Origin: Gerris lacustris | Taxonomy: Eukaryota > Arthropoda > Insecta > Hemiptera > Gerridae | Assembly (NCBI GenBank): GCA_951217055.1 | Contig: OX578279.1 | Coordinates: 24,110,173-24,174,172, forward strand | Direction: 5' to 3' | Length of the DNA stretch: 64,000 nt | Notes under the pieces: model-generated | Told to the model about the DNA's origin: nothing | Database searches by the model: none | What the model saw: only the letters and a program-made list of their open reading frames with translations | Made by a program: the position numbers and the translations under genes | Part shown: positions 1 to 11,782 of the stretch, piece after piece | Layout of the letters: every line of letters begins with the position of its first letter | Numbering within the stretch: position 1 is the stretch's first letter

Positions 1-19
1 ATATATATATTTTATTTAG

Positions 20-3000
20 AGCAAATGTTTGAAGAGGAAACGCGGCTAAAAAACACATTTGAAGATAGCGAGAGAGTAATTAGTATAAAATATGAGAAAG
101 CTAAACAGGTAATTATTAATTTATTTTATAAATCATTAAAGTTTTATAACTTGAAGTGAGTATTTTAATTGACTTCAAATAGGAATAAAAATAAGGTACC
201 TAAAAATTACCAACTAAACTTAATTAAAACTAATAAGATATGGCAGAAGATATAATAAAGTAGCAGTAGCCAAAATATTACATATTTGATTCTTAATTTT
301 TGAAGAGTGTCACTACATTTACTTAATTCCTAATCCTAAAATCCTTCCTAGAAAATAATTTCTATCAAGTCCCCTATTATTTCTCGACCTCTTTTATGTT
401 TACTTTAAAAGCAGGAAAGATGGAAGTGCCCCAAGGTAGCATTTTAGGTCCTATATTTCATCCAACTTACACTTTTGACTTACCCAGCATCCTTTAACAG
501 TTCTCACTTCCTTCGTCGATGATAAATGCATACTATCCTCGTTCTCACATAAGTGTCAAAAATCACCTTTTTATTATCTTTGAAACCTGGTATAAGATAT
601 GGAGAATCAATCTTCACGAAACTGAAAGCTTCTCTCTAAGATACGGTATGTTTGAAGCAGTCACCCTAAACCAAATCCTTATTCTTCATTTAAGTTTCGT
701 CCGCTACCTGAGGCCATACTTAGGTCGTCGTCTTAATATGGGAACTTATCACTAAACATTTACATCAAACATGCAATATACACTTTTTTGAACTCTTAAC
801 ACAGACTCTACACAACACTTCTGAACTCAACATGGAGAAAAAAAGCTCATTTACAACACAATAATTAAGCCCATATGGACATATGGCATTAAACTCTGGA
901 GTTGCAACCAAGCCTTCCAATCCCTATCGCATCTAATCTCTCTAATCCAAGATCATTCTCACATCTGAACTGCTTATAATAATTATAATAATGTATTGTA
1001 GTTGCAGTAATGAAATAAAAATAAATAAATACATTTTTTAGTCAATAAAGAGTATAAAGTTTAAGCTACGGATGGATACATTATTTTTAACTCTTAAACT
1101 TAACTAGATTATCAGTATATTCGCTAATAAAATTATTAATATTGTAATAATAGTGGCAATTTAAATGAGATTAAGGACGAAAATTGAAGAAACTTAAGGT
1201 GTTTGGAAAGCACACTACTTCATTATTTTTTTTAAAAAAATTTCAAGAACAGTCACACATCTAAACTTAATAAGTTAAAAGGAGTAAGATTAACTAATTA
1301 TGACAATGTATTTTTACAGAAGCAGATACAGCATTGCAACTGTATACCAAGTTGTAACGACATTACGTACGATGTGACAGTGAGCAATGCTTTGTTACTC
1401 AGTGGAGATTTGGCAAAGAGAACAAAGTTCATAAGAAAGCTGTACTCTAATAAAACAAAAAGAACTTTCAATGCGACTTATTTCAGGTGATACAATGATT
1501 CAATTTAAAGGACCTAGAGTTAAATAGGTGGACCAAAGGAAATGCTATAATAGAAGAGGATTATAGTAAAGGGTCAAAAGATTATTTTAGAATAGGAAAA
1601 GTCACTAGTTGTCATTAATTGTAGAGTAGTAAAAAAAACTTTGTTTTCTGCTGTCTAATTTTTTGCTCTTACAAAGAAATTATACATATGAAAAATCTGG
1701 ATAAGGGAGAAGGTTTAGTTCTTAACAAAGTAAACTTGGCAAGCAAATAATCATCCAAGTTTATTCATAACAAGTAATTAGCTTAGCATAAAAAAAGCAA
1801 CCAATTTGAAAAACATTTACATTCCTCCCATTAAAAGAATCGAGAATTATAATTAAAAATCTTCAAATAACCAGCGATACTACCATAAATACAACCGTAA
1901 TTAATTTCTTTCAATTAAATTATTATAGATAATATTTTTTATTTTTTATTTAAATAAGACAGATATTTTATTTAATTACAAATTACAAAACGGTTAATTT
2001 TTTGATCAATTAATTAATGACTATACATTTAAAAATAACTCAACGATTATTAAAAAGAAAATAATAGTAGAGAGCTAATTTGTGTAATTAAATTGACATT
2101 TGTTTTGTTTAAAAATAATTCTACTCTCTCTCAACATTGCGTGCTTGTAATGAAATATTATTCGAATACAGTCATGAAGAAAACTATTAACGAGTGGCTC
2201 GAGTAAGGCCATATCCCTATCTAGTGCAAGATGATAAATTTAATACATTATTTCAACTAAGGGATGCGATAAGACACCGGGGAGGGGGGATAAGGAAAAT
2301 ACCTCTGCTTTACCCGGAAAGTTAATTTTTAAAACTGTTTCCCCAATCGTCAGAATTAATTATTAATTAAGGATTATTTTCAAATTATTTTATCCAAGCG
2401 GAGTGGATATATAATTAAGGGGGGAGGAATTAATGAACGCTGTGATATCTAAATAAAATATTCTTGTTAAGCAAAATAACTTTAAAGCTTTTTGACAAAG
2501 TTAATAAACACATCAAATTAAAAATAACTAATAGTAGCAAAGGAAAATAAAGTTAATCGTAGCCATGAAAGTACAACCAGGTAATCTGGTGCATATGCCA
2601 TCTCCTATAAAAGAAACCTGCTCTTATATAAACCAGGTCCTACAAAGGACTAGCTTTTATACAATTACCTACCATAATATTCCGGGTATATCACTAGTAA
2701 ATCACCAAATTGAAATCGGTATTTTTTCAGCTCAATTGGAGCAAAAAAGTTCATGTAAGCTTTAGTCAAACTCTCAACTGTATAGGAGCTATAAGCAAAA
2801 ATGATGAAATGCTTACACAGTTAAGAAAAGTTGGCGCTATTAATAAGCAGTAAAACGATCTGAAATACTTCAAAATATTCCAACGATAACTGGGCGAACA
2901 ATCCATTGCTGTAAAAGAAATCGTGACCTGCATTCAGCTGGTAAATGTAAATCAACACTATTAAGCCTTATTTTCTTTTGTAAAAATAGCCTGTTTGCCA

Positions 3001-3916
3001 ACTTAGAGGTGGAATATTTTAAAGTATCTGGTGTAGTTTTAAAGCACAAAATTTTCTTAATATTGTACGTATTTCTCTCAATATAAAGCAGGGAAATAGC
3101 TAATACTTAATACTTCTACTCGATATGGTAATCAATAAGAAACATGTCTCACCTCAAAGGTATTTAACACATCACTAAATATGTCTGTTTCTGGACCAAG
3201 GGTTTTAGGCTTATTCAGAGTACACTCGGCTACGCCAATCTCCAAATAGCAATGAACTAATAATAATCCATATGTTTTGTTTGTTTAGAGAGAACATCGC
3301 ATCGTTAGAGATTTACTTCGATAAGATGCAATTCACTCCATATGATAGAGAAGTTGTATTTGCTTTCTCTGATTTAGTTGGTAAAAAGACATTTTAACAT
3401 ACATATATGACGTTTAATTATTCATTTATAATTTATAGTCACTTCTATCAGTAACTACTCTGAAATTTACTTATATAATTGAAATAAGGAGTGAGACACA
3501 AATTCAAACTTAAACATATAAATTCATTTGTCATTTTTAAGATAACTTGGATTAATATTATTTGTGTTTTTTTTCATTTAGCGAATACAGGAGGATTGCT
3601 AGGTCTATTTTTAGGTTTCAGTATATTGAGTTTGGCTGAGATTGTTTACTTTTTACTGCTAAAAGTTTTCTGCAATAGAAAGTATGATTCGTCAGCAACA
3701 TCAACTTCAACATCAACACCAGCACAAGAGCCACTTCCAATAAGACATACTAGCAATTGGGAACTAATCAAGCCAATTGCAAGGCAACCAAACAACAGAG
3801 CGAACCAAAGACATCCCCAGGGAGATAACTACGAAAGAAATCTATACACTGTTATGAAATATGGAAATGATTATTACAACTATCCATCCCATTACAGACT
3901 ACCTTACATAAAATGA
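20..3916 (+). CDS. DEG/ENaC (pickpocket-like) channel, gene A, 3' part
   Basis: This is the C-terminal part of an amiloride-sensitive-type sodium channel; its 5' exons lie left of the window. Coding exons are 20-108, 1320-1486, 3289-3380 and 3582-3916, all with AG acceptors and GT donors. The first exon starts in phase 2 (AG CAA ATG), as the matching exons of genes B and C do. The encoded parts are an acidic helical segment, the extracellular cysteine motif HCNCIPSC, a beta/palm strand ending in FSDLV, then the pore and second membrane helix (LLGLFLGFSILSLAEI) with the GFS filter of the family. The cytoplasmic tail ends HYRLPYIK and stop TGA at 3914-3916. The product acts at the plasma membrane as one subunit of a trimeric cation channel. 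Ligand and expression site cannot be read from sequence. No frameshift or premature stop is seen. Confidence 0.9.
385..965 (+). pseudogene. Jockey-type LINE reverse transcriptase fragment
   Basis: The fragment lies in the first visible intron of gene A. Conceptual translation in shifting frames gives VPQGSILGPIF (RT motif), then FVDDKCILSS, equivalent to the catalytic FADD box, then WRINLHETES and YLRPYLGRRLN, and a thumb-like IIKPIWTYGIKLWSC. The order and spacing match Jockey-clade non-LTR retrotransposons. Several frameshifts and stops are needed to read through, so it is dead, and both ends of the element are missing. The 78-codon open frame at 519-755 is part of this remnant, not a host gene. 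Confidence 0.72.
1487..3288 (+). other. Intron of gene A, no gene seen
   Basis: AT-rich intronic sequence. The stretch near 2140-2215 resembles the matching intron of gene B near 22860-22930, so it is partly ancestral. The 66-codon open frame at 2565-2765 has no recognisable motif. I see no repeat with clear ends here. Confidence 0.6.
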
Positions 3917-4369
3917 AACCCACAGTAAGTGTCTAAGAATTTGATCGACGATCTCCGCACTTATACAATAGTTTGAGATGATGTCACTTTGTTTAAACTG
4001 CTCTTTAGGCAAAGATGATGACCGTATGCTTTAACTGTTCTTTACACAATTGGAAGTAATCTCTCTCTGTACACATGAAAAGATGATTCCTTTTGAAATA
4101 GCGAACATCATTTCCCTAAAACCAATAGAGAAGTTTTGACCGATCGTTGCGAGTATTATTTTTGTACTTATACACGCAGAGAGATGATCGTTTATACTAA
4201 AGATAAAGGAACATATTTTAACTAAAAGATGTTCCCTTTATGCACTAAAGGGACATAATCTCCCAAACAATATTACAGGTGTGCGACATTAGTTCCTTTT
4301 GTGTGAAAAACTTTTACAACAAACGGATAATTTCTCCAGCGTATTAAGAGATTTTAAGTGGCATGCATA

Positions 4370-4375
4370 AATAAA
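4370..4375 (+). terminator. Polyadenylation signal of gene A
   Basis: AATAAA lies about 455 nt after the stop codon. The surrounding 3' UTR aligns by eye with that of gene B, where AATAAA falls at 24816-24821, so the signal is conserved between paralogs. Confidence 0.6.
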
Positions 4376-5436
4376 GAAGATCTAATATAACTTCTGTATA
4401 TATATTACAATTTCATCTAAATATTTTGAATCTATTGCACCCATTACTGAGTAAAATTCAAAAAAAGAGTATGTAAATGCCAAAATATTCATAGATAGTG
4501 GAATAAAGATGAGCTATAGGATAAATATTGCACAAGCTGATACCAAAAAAAAGTAATTAATTCTGTAAAGTTATTAATAAGTTGTGTTTACTTCTTTATT
4601 AGATAATTATAATATTTTATCTTTATCAGCTTATTTTGCTATGTATATATTTATTTTGAAATAAAAGTGCAATAATACCTAAATGTTTACTCTTTCATCA
4701 ATATAGTGGAACCAAAAACAACTTATCATTTCCTCAAACAAATAATACGTCAATAAAATTAATTTTAATAATGTTATAATGTTTTGACTCAATGAGGCTA
4801 ATACAATTAAATAATGTAAACATTTTTAAAAATAAAACTTTATTCCTATTTCTATTTCTTATTTGATGGTTTATTTATTTATTTTTAATTTTTAAATGGA
4901 TAAATTTAACATTACCTACACTCTCTATCTTAAAGCTATTTTTATAAAAATATTACACTAAAACTTCACTAGTTTCTGGTAATAATAAAGTGTATTAACG
5001 GTAAAAAATCATATGGTCTATACAACGTGGAACATTCTATAAAATGTTAGTAATTAGATGTTCCATAGCCATATTTTTAGGACGCTAAATAAATTTACGA
5101 AGATAATAAAAAATGCTCAAAGTAACGTATAAATACCTGGAAGAAGCAGGAAAACACTGCAGAAAAGCACTGAGGTGTAACACCCTGAAACAAAAAGTAA
5201 TAAATTAAGTACAATATATATGAAATAATAAAGCAAGTTCTAAAAATATAGTTCAAACGCTAATATATAGTTCAAACGCACAAAAATATGGTTTGAATTT
5301 TTAATAGGTTATCATCCCTTCTATAAATAAATGGGAAAAGTAGGGCACTTTCCCATAGGTAGATGGCATCTATTATGCTAATAATGTAACGAATATTATG
5401 CGCTAATATATTCCAGAAGAGTATAAATAACATTTT
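4376..5436 (+). other. Intergenic, no gene seen
   Basis: AT-rich spacer between gene A and the repeat cluster that begins at about 5437. A segment near 5040-5200 resembles 26310-26420 downstream of gene B, so it belongs to the duplicated 3' flank. I see no coding signal. Confidence 0.5.
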
Positions 5437-6530
5437 TCCGTGGTAGGCTGTGAAATAGTAACTTTAGAGCCTAAAAAACATAGCTAAAATCCATTTTTTC
5501 ATTACGTGGACTTAAAAAATCTTTTCATTACTCCTAGCTGTAAAGAAAAAAATCTTTTACGTCCTAGGCACTAAAAGATTTTTTCATTACGGCGGGTAGT
5601 TGTCAAAACTTCCGTTAGTAGTGCTGCAGTCTTTGTAGAAATGCTTCTAGTACGATCAAAATCCGCTAGATGTCAATGCGTTTTGTTTATCTTTTCTTAT
5701 AGTGTAACCTCATTTTAAGGTTTCTTCTTTTAAGTCTTAAGTATGTACTAATATTTGTTATTATTATATATTGATTAGTGATAAATATTTAATGTTTTTT
5801 CATTGTCTGCTACCTCGGAAAAAATAGCATATGCTACGCGACTTTGAAGTGTTTTTTCTTTACCTTGGCAATATTTACTGTCTCGCTTCGCTCGACAGTA
5901 AATGTAATTGCCGCGGTAAAGAAAAAACTCACTTCACAGCCTTGTAACATAATATACTATTATCTCCAATAGGGAGAAAAAGTTATGATTTTGGATTAGT
6001 TTATAGAGGGACTAAAGTAAGTATTTTCTTTCCTGAACTCAAAAAGTAGGGAGAAAAAGTAAAAGTAGGAAGAAAAAGTAAAACCAGGGAGAAAAAGAAG
6101 GATTGCCAATTTAATTATTTTATAAATAGTAGAGAATGAATGGCTAATGTAATGAAGTTGTTGAAATCAGGTTGGCGGCACTGCTTTTTCGACCTTGTGT
6201 ATCATTGTTTAAACCTGCATCCAAATAACCTTCTATTTGAGTTTAATAATTGAATCACTTATATCTGCTATTAAAAGTGCTAACAATTATTGTTATTTAA
6301 TAAAATAACAAATAAAAACTGTGCAATGGATGAAAATGTGTATTTTCTCCCTACTGAAGATAAAGTGTTATAATTCCCCTCGCGTTAATCCTCGGCTGCG
6401 CCTCGGGAGCTAATTTGCGTTATTCCCTCGGCTTCGCCTCGGGATTTAGGGACCGTGATTCCTTCGGCTTCGCCTCAAGAACAAACCTATTTGCTCAGGG
6501 AATAATGGCTTACTTTACTCCCTGGGTGCA
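5437..6530 (-). repeat. Dispersed repeat, inverted relative to the copy at 38610-39240
   Basis: The stretch 5437-5530 is the reverse complement, with few differences, of about 39150-39240. The block at 5826-5954, a foldback whose arms contain TTTTTTCTTTACC and GGTAAAGAAAAAAC around a TCGCTTCGCTCGA loop, matches 38610-38738 in reverse. The same mobile element therefore sits in opposite orientation upstream of gene B and in intron 2 of gene C. Near 6370-6475 are three copies of a CCTCGGCTTCGCCTCGGG-like unit. No coding capacity is seen. Confidence 0.6.
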
Positions 6531-6794
6531 TAAATAACTATTATCCTTTGGAAAAATTGTAAGTAACTATGAGAGTTTGATTATGTCCGAAGATTTTAAA
6601 ACTGAATTAATCATGAATTAAATAAAAAATTCAACATGTTAAACAAATAAATATAAATTGATTAACAATTATATTTTTTTTCAAAAAAAACGGACCATAT
6701 TTGCTTTTGAGTTTTATTCTTCAAAAGAGTTTTGCCATCATTTACTAATTTACTGGAGGTTGAATCCATCAAAGGTAATGTTCAATTTTAATTA

Positions 6795-6900
6795 TGGACA
6801 GAAGCAGAATAACGAAAGAAGAGGCAACGAGCCAAAAGAAGAATGACCTGGGAAGACAATATCAAAACTGATCTCCAAAAGACCGCAAGCTATGGAAATT
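6795..6900 (+). pseudogene. LINE C-terminal fragment
   Basis: Reading from 6828 gives RAKRRMTWEDNIKTDLQ. This resembles the WEDDI-type tail that follows the reverse transcriptase in several LINE clades. The frame is broken just upstream and downstream, and no RT motif remains nearby. The clade cannot be decided. Confidence 0.45.
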
Positions 6901-7129
6901 TTTATTTTTACACCCAGGAGTAGAAAAGGATGTGTACGAGCAAATCTTGTCTTCTCGAACTCGTCGAAAGATGCGGTAAGCGTTCGACACCGCAACGATG
7001 ATTATCGCATTATCGATGCTTACGAGATATTTTTAGTAAAATGTCTGCTTAAAAATAGTTTTTTCCCCCAAAAAAACGACTTATTTGTTAAATCCGTCTT
7101 TAAATTGACTACATTCTAAAAATTTATGA

Positions 7130-8240
7130 AAAGTCGTGCTGGTAAGGCGTAATTATTTAAAGAAAAGAACTTATCTTTTTGAAACGTTTCGACTCATAAG
7201 AAGAGTCATTTATACTTCTAAACACACAACAAATTTTACATAAAATTAGAATTAAACATTTACTGGTCTTTCATATTTACTAATAATATTTTTTATAAAA
7301 ATAGGGTGTAAACTTAAATTATTAGTAATTTGAATGATTATATACATTTTAGAATTGTTTATCAAATCGTAAGAACCATTGCTAAAAACATTTTTGAGAG
7401 TCTTTCGAGGTGGATTAACAAATTTATAGCTAAAATTTATTTCTTGATTTCGTCTCAAGGTATGATTTTTCCAAACATGTACGTCATACTTCATCGAACT
7501 CGGTCCAGTTATTGAGGCTCTACGCGTATATTAAAGGTGTGATGGTGAGATGTGAACTTTACTACTGGTTTTAGGGGGGAAAAACACATTAAACTCATAA
7601 AATCGAAATTTCGCACTATGCTTCCTGCAAAAACACTATACTTCCCCATAACTACTTTCTCTCCATAAATATTCTACTTATATGATAAAGTAAAAAATGG
7701 TCTGAGATAACTTTAATGAAATGGTCAGGAAAACTTACTTATAAAGATTGTGATTAACAAGATCTGTCAAAACTTATCGGAACTGAATATGTTTAATTGC
7801 AGTTGTATGAATAAATTCATATTAGATGAAGCTAAAATTTAATTCTTAATAACCAATTAACAATTGATAAATTATAGGTAGATATGATACAAGAAGTCTT
7901 TATTCTTGTATCATATATCTACTAATGTACTTGAATCATTTTTACTGGAGGAATATACTGTAATTAATTTAGCAACTGACTGACAATTATAGACTACATT
8001 TGTAGAAACCTATCTAATCAAGTTTCACAGTTTAATCATAATTAAAATATAATCACACAACAAAAAACAACAAAAAAAAAAAACACTAAACATGAATTAA
8101 CATCAGGTTAAGACAATTAAATTTAAGATAATACATCTTCACTGAAAAAATATCAGCTATTAATTAAATTGACCTAAAGAGTTGGTTTTGCTCATAATCT
8201 GTTATCATATTTGACTTTTTATAGTTAGAGAGTTGTAATA
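7130..8240 (+). other. Intergenic, with a small hairpin at about 7872-7921
   Basis: AT-rich spacer. Arms of about 16 bp (GATATGATACAAGAA and its complement) form a hairpin near 7872-7921. The overlapping open frames at 7252-7515 on both strands match nothing I recognise and are probably chance. Confidence 0.45.
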
Positions 8241-8242
8241 AA

Positions 8243-8383
8243 TTAGGTTTGTTCCAACCACACCTCAACCTAGATTCAAACTGTACGACGCATGTGCATT
8301 AGTAAAAAACGTTCAAATGTGGTCCGATGCGCATGCGTCGGACAGTTCCAAACCAGTTTGAAGTGTGGTTGGAACAAACCTAA
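8243..8383 (+). mobile_element. MITE, TIR starting GGTTTGTTCCAACCACAC
   Basis: The element is about 140 bp. The left end TAGGTTTGTTCCAACCACAC is mirrored at the right end by GTGTGGTTGGAACAAACCTA, giving TIRs of roughly 25 bp with TA at both borders. The centre contains GCATGCGTCG-type sequence and no ORF. The TA borders suggest a TA-targeting transposase, but the superfamily is not certain. Confidence 0.75.
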
Positions 8384-8529
8384 TTATTATTAAATTTAAT
8401 CAATTATATTATTATATTTTAAGTTTTTGACACAAGGAAGAGTTAGAACGTAATATATGTATTATATTTCACGATGACCAATCATAATCAAACCAAAATC
8501 AATACTATTATTTATTTGCCTTACATTAA

Positions 8530-9050
8530 CATTTAAATTCAATTTTTAAAAATGCATGTGCAGTGAATTAGTTTGCATGTTTTGTCTTTATCTATTTCAA
8601 TCTATAGTTCACATTTTCTAAGGTGATCACATTGACTCATATACTTAATATACGAAAGAAATTGAAGTGCGCGTGTAACTTTTTGAGATCCAGATATCAA
8701 AAAGTAAACAATACGATGTTTTTTTAGCTGGATTAAAAGTAAATAAAAGTATAAAAAATTGTCACGAACTTTTGTCAAAAGAATTTTTATTTTTGAACGA
8801 GTCAAGTCAACGGAAGTCAGTCGTCGATGACAGCTTGTTTAGATCGGTTTTAGGAGAGGACTGCCCTGATGTCCAGAAATTTGCAATCGTTATAATGCTT
8901 ATAATTAATTGATACATAGAAATTAATAACGCATTTCAAGTCATAATCATGTCATATCCATAAACTATATTGCATATAAATAGGGATATACGTTTTTTTA
9001 TATATATTATTATTGCAGATACTTCTGTTCTATTTACTGTAGGCTCGAGG
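8530..9050 (+). promoter_or_regulatory. Duplicated 5' flank of gene B with candidate non-coding exon 9019-9049
   Basis: This segment aligns by eye with 29100-29541 upstream of gene C (for example AAGGTGATCA, CAGATCCAGATATCAAAAAG and the block ending TAGGYTCGA). The aligned block ends in a donor in both copies: GAG|gtaagt at 9050 and GAC|gtaagc at 29542. In gene B an AG acceptor-like site lies at 9017-9018. The simplest reading is a conserved 5' untranslated exon, with the promoter just upstream. It holds no ATG in gene B. A transcript would be needed to confirm it. Confidence 0.4.
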
Positions 9051-9337
9051 TAAGTAAATACAGAATTTTGTATATAAATATTAATTATTTTTATAATGAA
9101 GTTTAGGGGGAGGGATACTCCGAGGAATTATGGGGGCTCCTCTTCCAACCAGACTATGATACGACTGTAATGTCCTTTATGTCACGGACATTAATGTTAT
9201 CAGTTTTATGAGAAGTAATTTTTAAACTTGAGCCACGTTTTGTAACTCCTACTTTTCTAATATATTTAATTATTTATTAAAATAAATGTTTCCGAGCTTT
9301 CCGAAGATAACGGAAACATTATGATGATTCTGATGTA

Positions 9338-9720
9338 GGTTAAAAAAAGAAACACAACAATATTGTCACCACAATTTTTTTTATAATTAAAAAGACGCGT
9401 TTCGACTGAGATTTCGTGGTACCACTTCATAATTATGCCTAGAGAGGTTAAAAAAGAATCACAACAATATTATCACCACAATTTTTTTATAATTAAAAAG
9501 ACGCGTTTCGACTTACAATGTCATCTTCAGAATGTGTGTTAATTTAGTAAGAGTGAATGCTGTACTCATCCTAAGATAACACCCATACTAAAGATGACAT
9601 TGTAAATCGAAACACGCCTTTTTAATTATAAAAAAAATTGTAGTGACAATATTGTTGTGTTTCTTTTTTAACCTCTCTAGGCATAATTTTGAAGTGGTAC
9701 CGCAAAATCTCCGTTAAAAC
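9338..9720 (+). mobile_element. Foldback element, GAAGATGAC/GTCGAAAC family
   Basis: Left arm about 9437-9530 and right arm about 9585-9683 are near-perfect reverse complements (AGAGAGGTTAAAAAAGAA at the edges, TCTTCAG near the centre). A partial third copy of the arm lies at 9338-9415. A relative sits in gene B intron 9 (22425-22650). No ORF is present. The arms carry the same CTGAAGATGAC...GTCGAAACG signature as the other foldbacks in this window. Confidence 0.7.
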
Positions 9721-9756
9721 AACCAACTATTTGATTCTGAAGAAAATAAGAATATA

Positions 9757-10768
9757 CTGACAATCAGTGTGGCACATAGCTTTCACGCATTTCTATGATT
9801 AACTTTATTGATTTCATGCTTGAACAAGCCGTTACGGTCATATTTATTTAATTATTTCCCCCGTTTTTTACTTTCTCATATAAAGAGAAAGTATTGTGAT
9901 GGCGCGAAAATTCGATTTTAAGATTTTGATGGATTTACACGTTTTGAGGTCCCCTGAGTCCAAAAAAGTGGCTTTTAAAAAATGTCTGTCTGTCTGTCGT
10001 CTGTCGTCTGTGCAGACGCCTGGAGCCTAAACTGCTGGGCCGATTTTGACGAAATTTGGCATACATGTTCAGAAAAATCATACCTCTGAAAAAACCTGAA
10101 AAAAATTATTTCTCGAAAACGGTTCCGACGATTTTGATTAAAAAATTCTAAAATGTAGTCCATTTGAATACGAATCCAACGATATAAGCTGTTTTCCCGG
10201 GAAAAATCTAGTTCCTGAGAAATTAGTTTAAAACGCGGATGGAGAGAAAAGCCCGGGTTCGATTCTCCGCCGAGGAGAAGTTATTTTTATGATTCATTTT
10301 GATGAAATGTTCAATAATATTTAAATGTACATTTGAAAACTAATAAGTGGAAACACTGGGCTAAGTAATTATGAACTCATATATGGAAAAGTTAGAATTA
10401 TATAGAGAAAGTAAAATCACATGTGTACTTTTGAAGATAAAGGTGTAAATAAATGTATGTTTGTGCGCATGCTGAAGAGAAACAAATGGCCACAGAAGGT
10501 TGAAACTTATATAGGAGCCCAACAATGGGCTAATTATGACCTACCATACAAATTTCATTAAACTGGTTTTTAAGATATGTATGTTCGCAAAAATTGAGCG
10601 ACAGACCGACAGACAGACACGGAACCAAAAATGTTTCCTGATGTCTGAAAAAGATTTCTCTCTTTGAATTTTTAATGTCGGACAGATCAAATATTTTTGT
10701 TCTTCAGAACGATTACATAGCTTCCGGTTACCGTCAGTAGACTCGGAAGCAAAAATGTTATGTCATCA
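9757..10768 (+). repeat. Composite of two dispersed repeat families
   Basis: The left edge, near GACAATCAGTGTGGCACATAG, resembles the TIR of the element at 48585-49793. From 9869 comes a family that opens with the perfect hairpin ACTTTCTC-ATATAAA-GAGAAAGT, followed by a tRNA-like box-B tract (GGGTTCGATTCTCC) near 10257; relatives lie at 20205-20580, 45440-45610 and 52515-52905. From about 10440 to 10768 is a second unit matching 49325-49640. A short CTGT array lies near 9983-10010. No coding capacity is seen. Confidence 0.65.
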
Positions 10769-11782
10769 AATTAACATATCCATCTTTTTAAGGAAAGCTA
10801 TATACTTATGATTATGAGGTTTCATATATGGATTTAAAATAGAAATTTACAATTTTTTAAACCAGAAACGTTGGAATGCATTATTTTTAATTTAGGGCTA
10901 TTTTTGTTTCTCGTTTTCACCTCGGGTAATAATATTTTTCCTATATATATATGTTCAATGCAAGTTTTATCGCCATCGTTCTGTGTTTGAAGAATCTATA
11001 CGCGCGTGCTGAGACGGTAAACATGTTTTAAAAAATACCTTTTTGAAATCTTAAAACGAGTATATTTATCAAAACTCAATTAATCTTAGGAAGTATTTTC
11101 TTATAATTGTAATGTCAAAAATTGCATAGTCGTTAAATATAATTAGTAACTCAATCTGTAACTTACATTTATTTATTTTATTTTTAGTATTCTATCAAAC
11201 GTTTAAAATCTAGAAATAGTCAGTTATGCGATAATCAAATCAAAAATTCACACAAGCTAAAACCACACAATTAAAAACAATTATTATATAATTGGAGTTT
11301 GAAAAAAATATCTATTAATATAAATTGTAAATTAAATAAATAATTACAAGCACTATAGATATCTCATCACTCAATTTTATAGAAGCGCGATAAGAATGCT
11401 TTAGGCAATATTCTTAATTCACCTCTTATATAATTCCCTTTATCTATAAAATAATATAGATATTTTTAATCACTGAAATTGGCCACCGACAATGCTTTTG
11501 ATAATGATGATAATATAAAATAGATCTATACTATAAATCAGCCTGGATCCAATTAATCCAAGTTTGCAGCTTCACTAAGTTTCACAAAACAATGATCAAA
11601 AATATAACGTTTAAGTTCGTTAATTATTTAAACTTATTAGCAATTAAAACTATGTCATTTACAGGAATAAAAGCGCTGGTAAGTTTTAAGAAATATTATT
11701 TAGCTAGAAATAAACGAAGAAGAGACTAATAGGTAGATACAGTGTAGTTCATCTAAAGTCTAAACACACATCTGAAGGCGCT

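Noticed and set aside
3491..3581. Coding start at 3491 for the last exon of gene A
   Set aside because: The open frame extends upstream through intron sequence; the acceptor at 3580-3581 and paralog comparison put the exon start at 3582.
7252..7515. Overlapping open frames on both strands
   Set aside because: No recognisable motif, no splice or repeat context, and both are near chance length for this composition.
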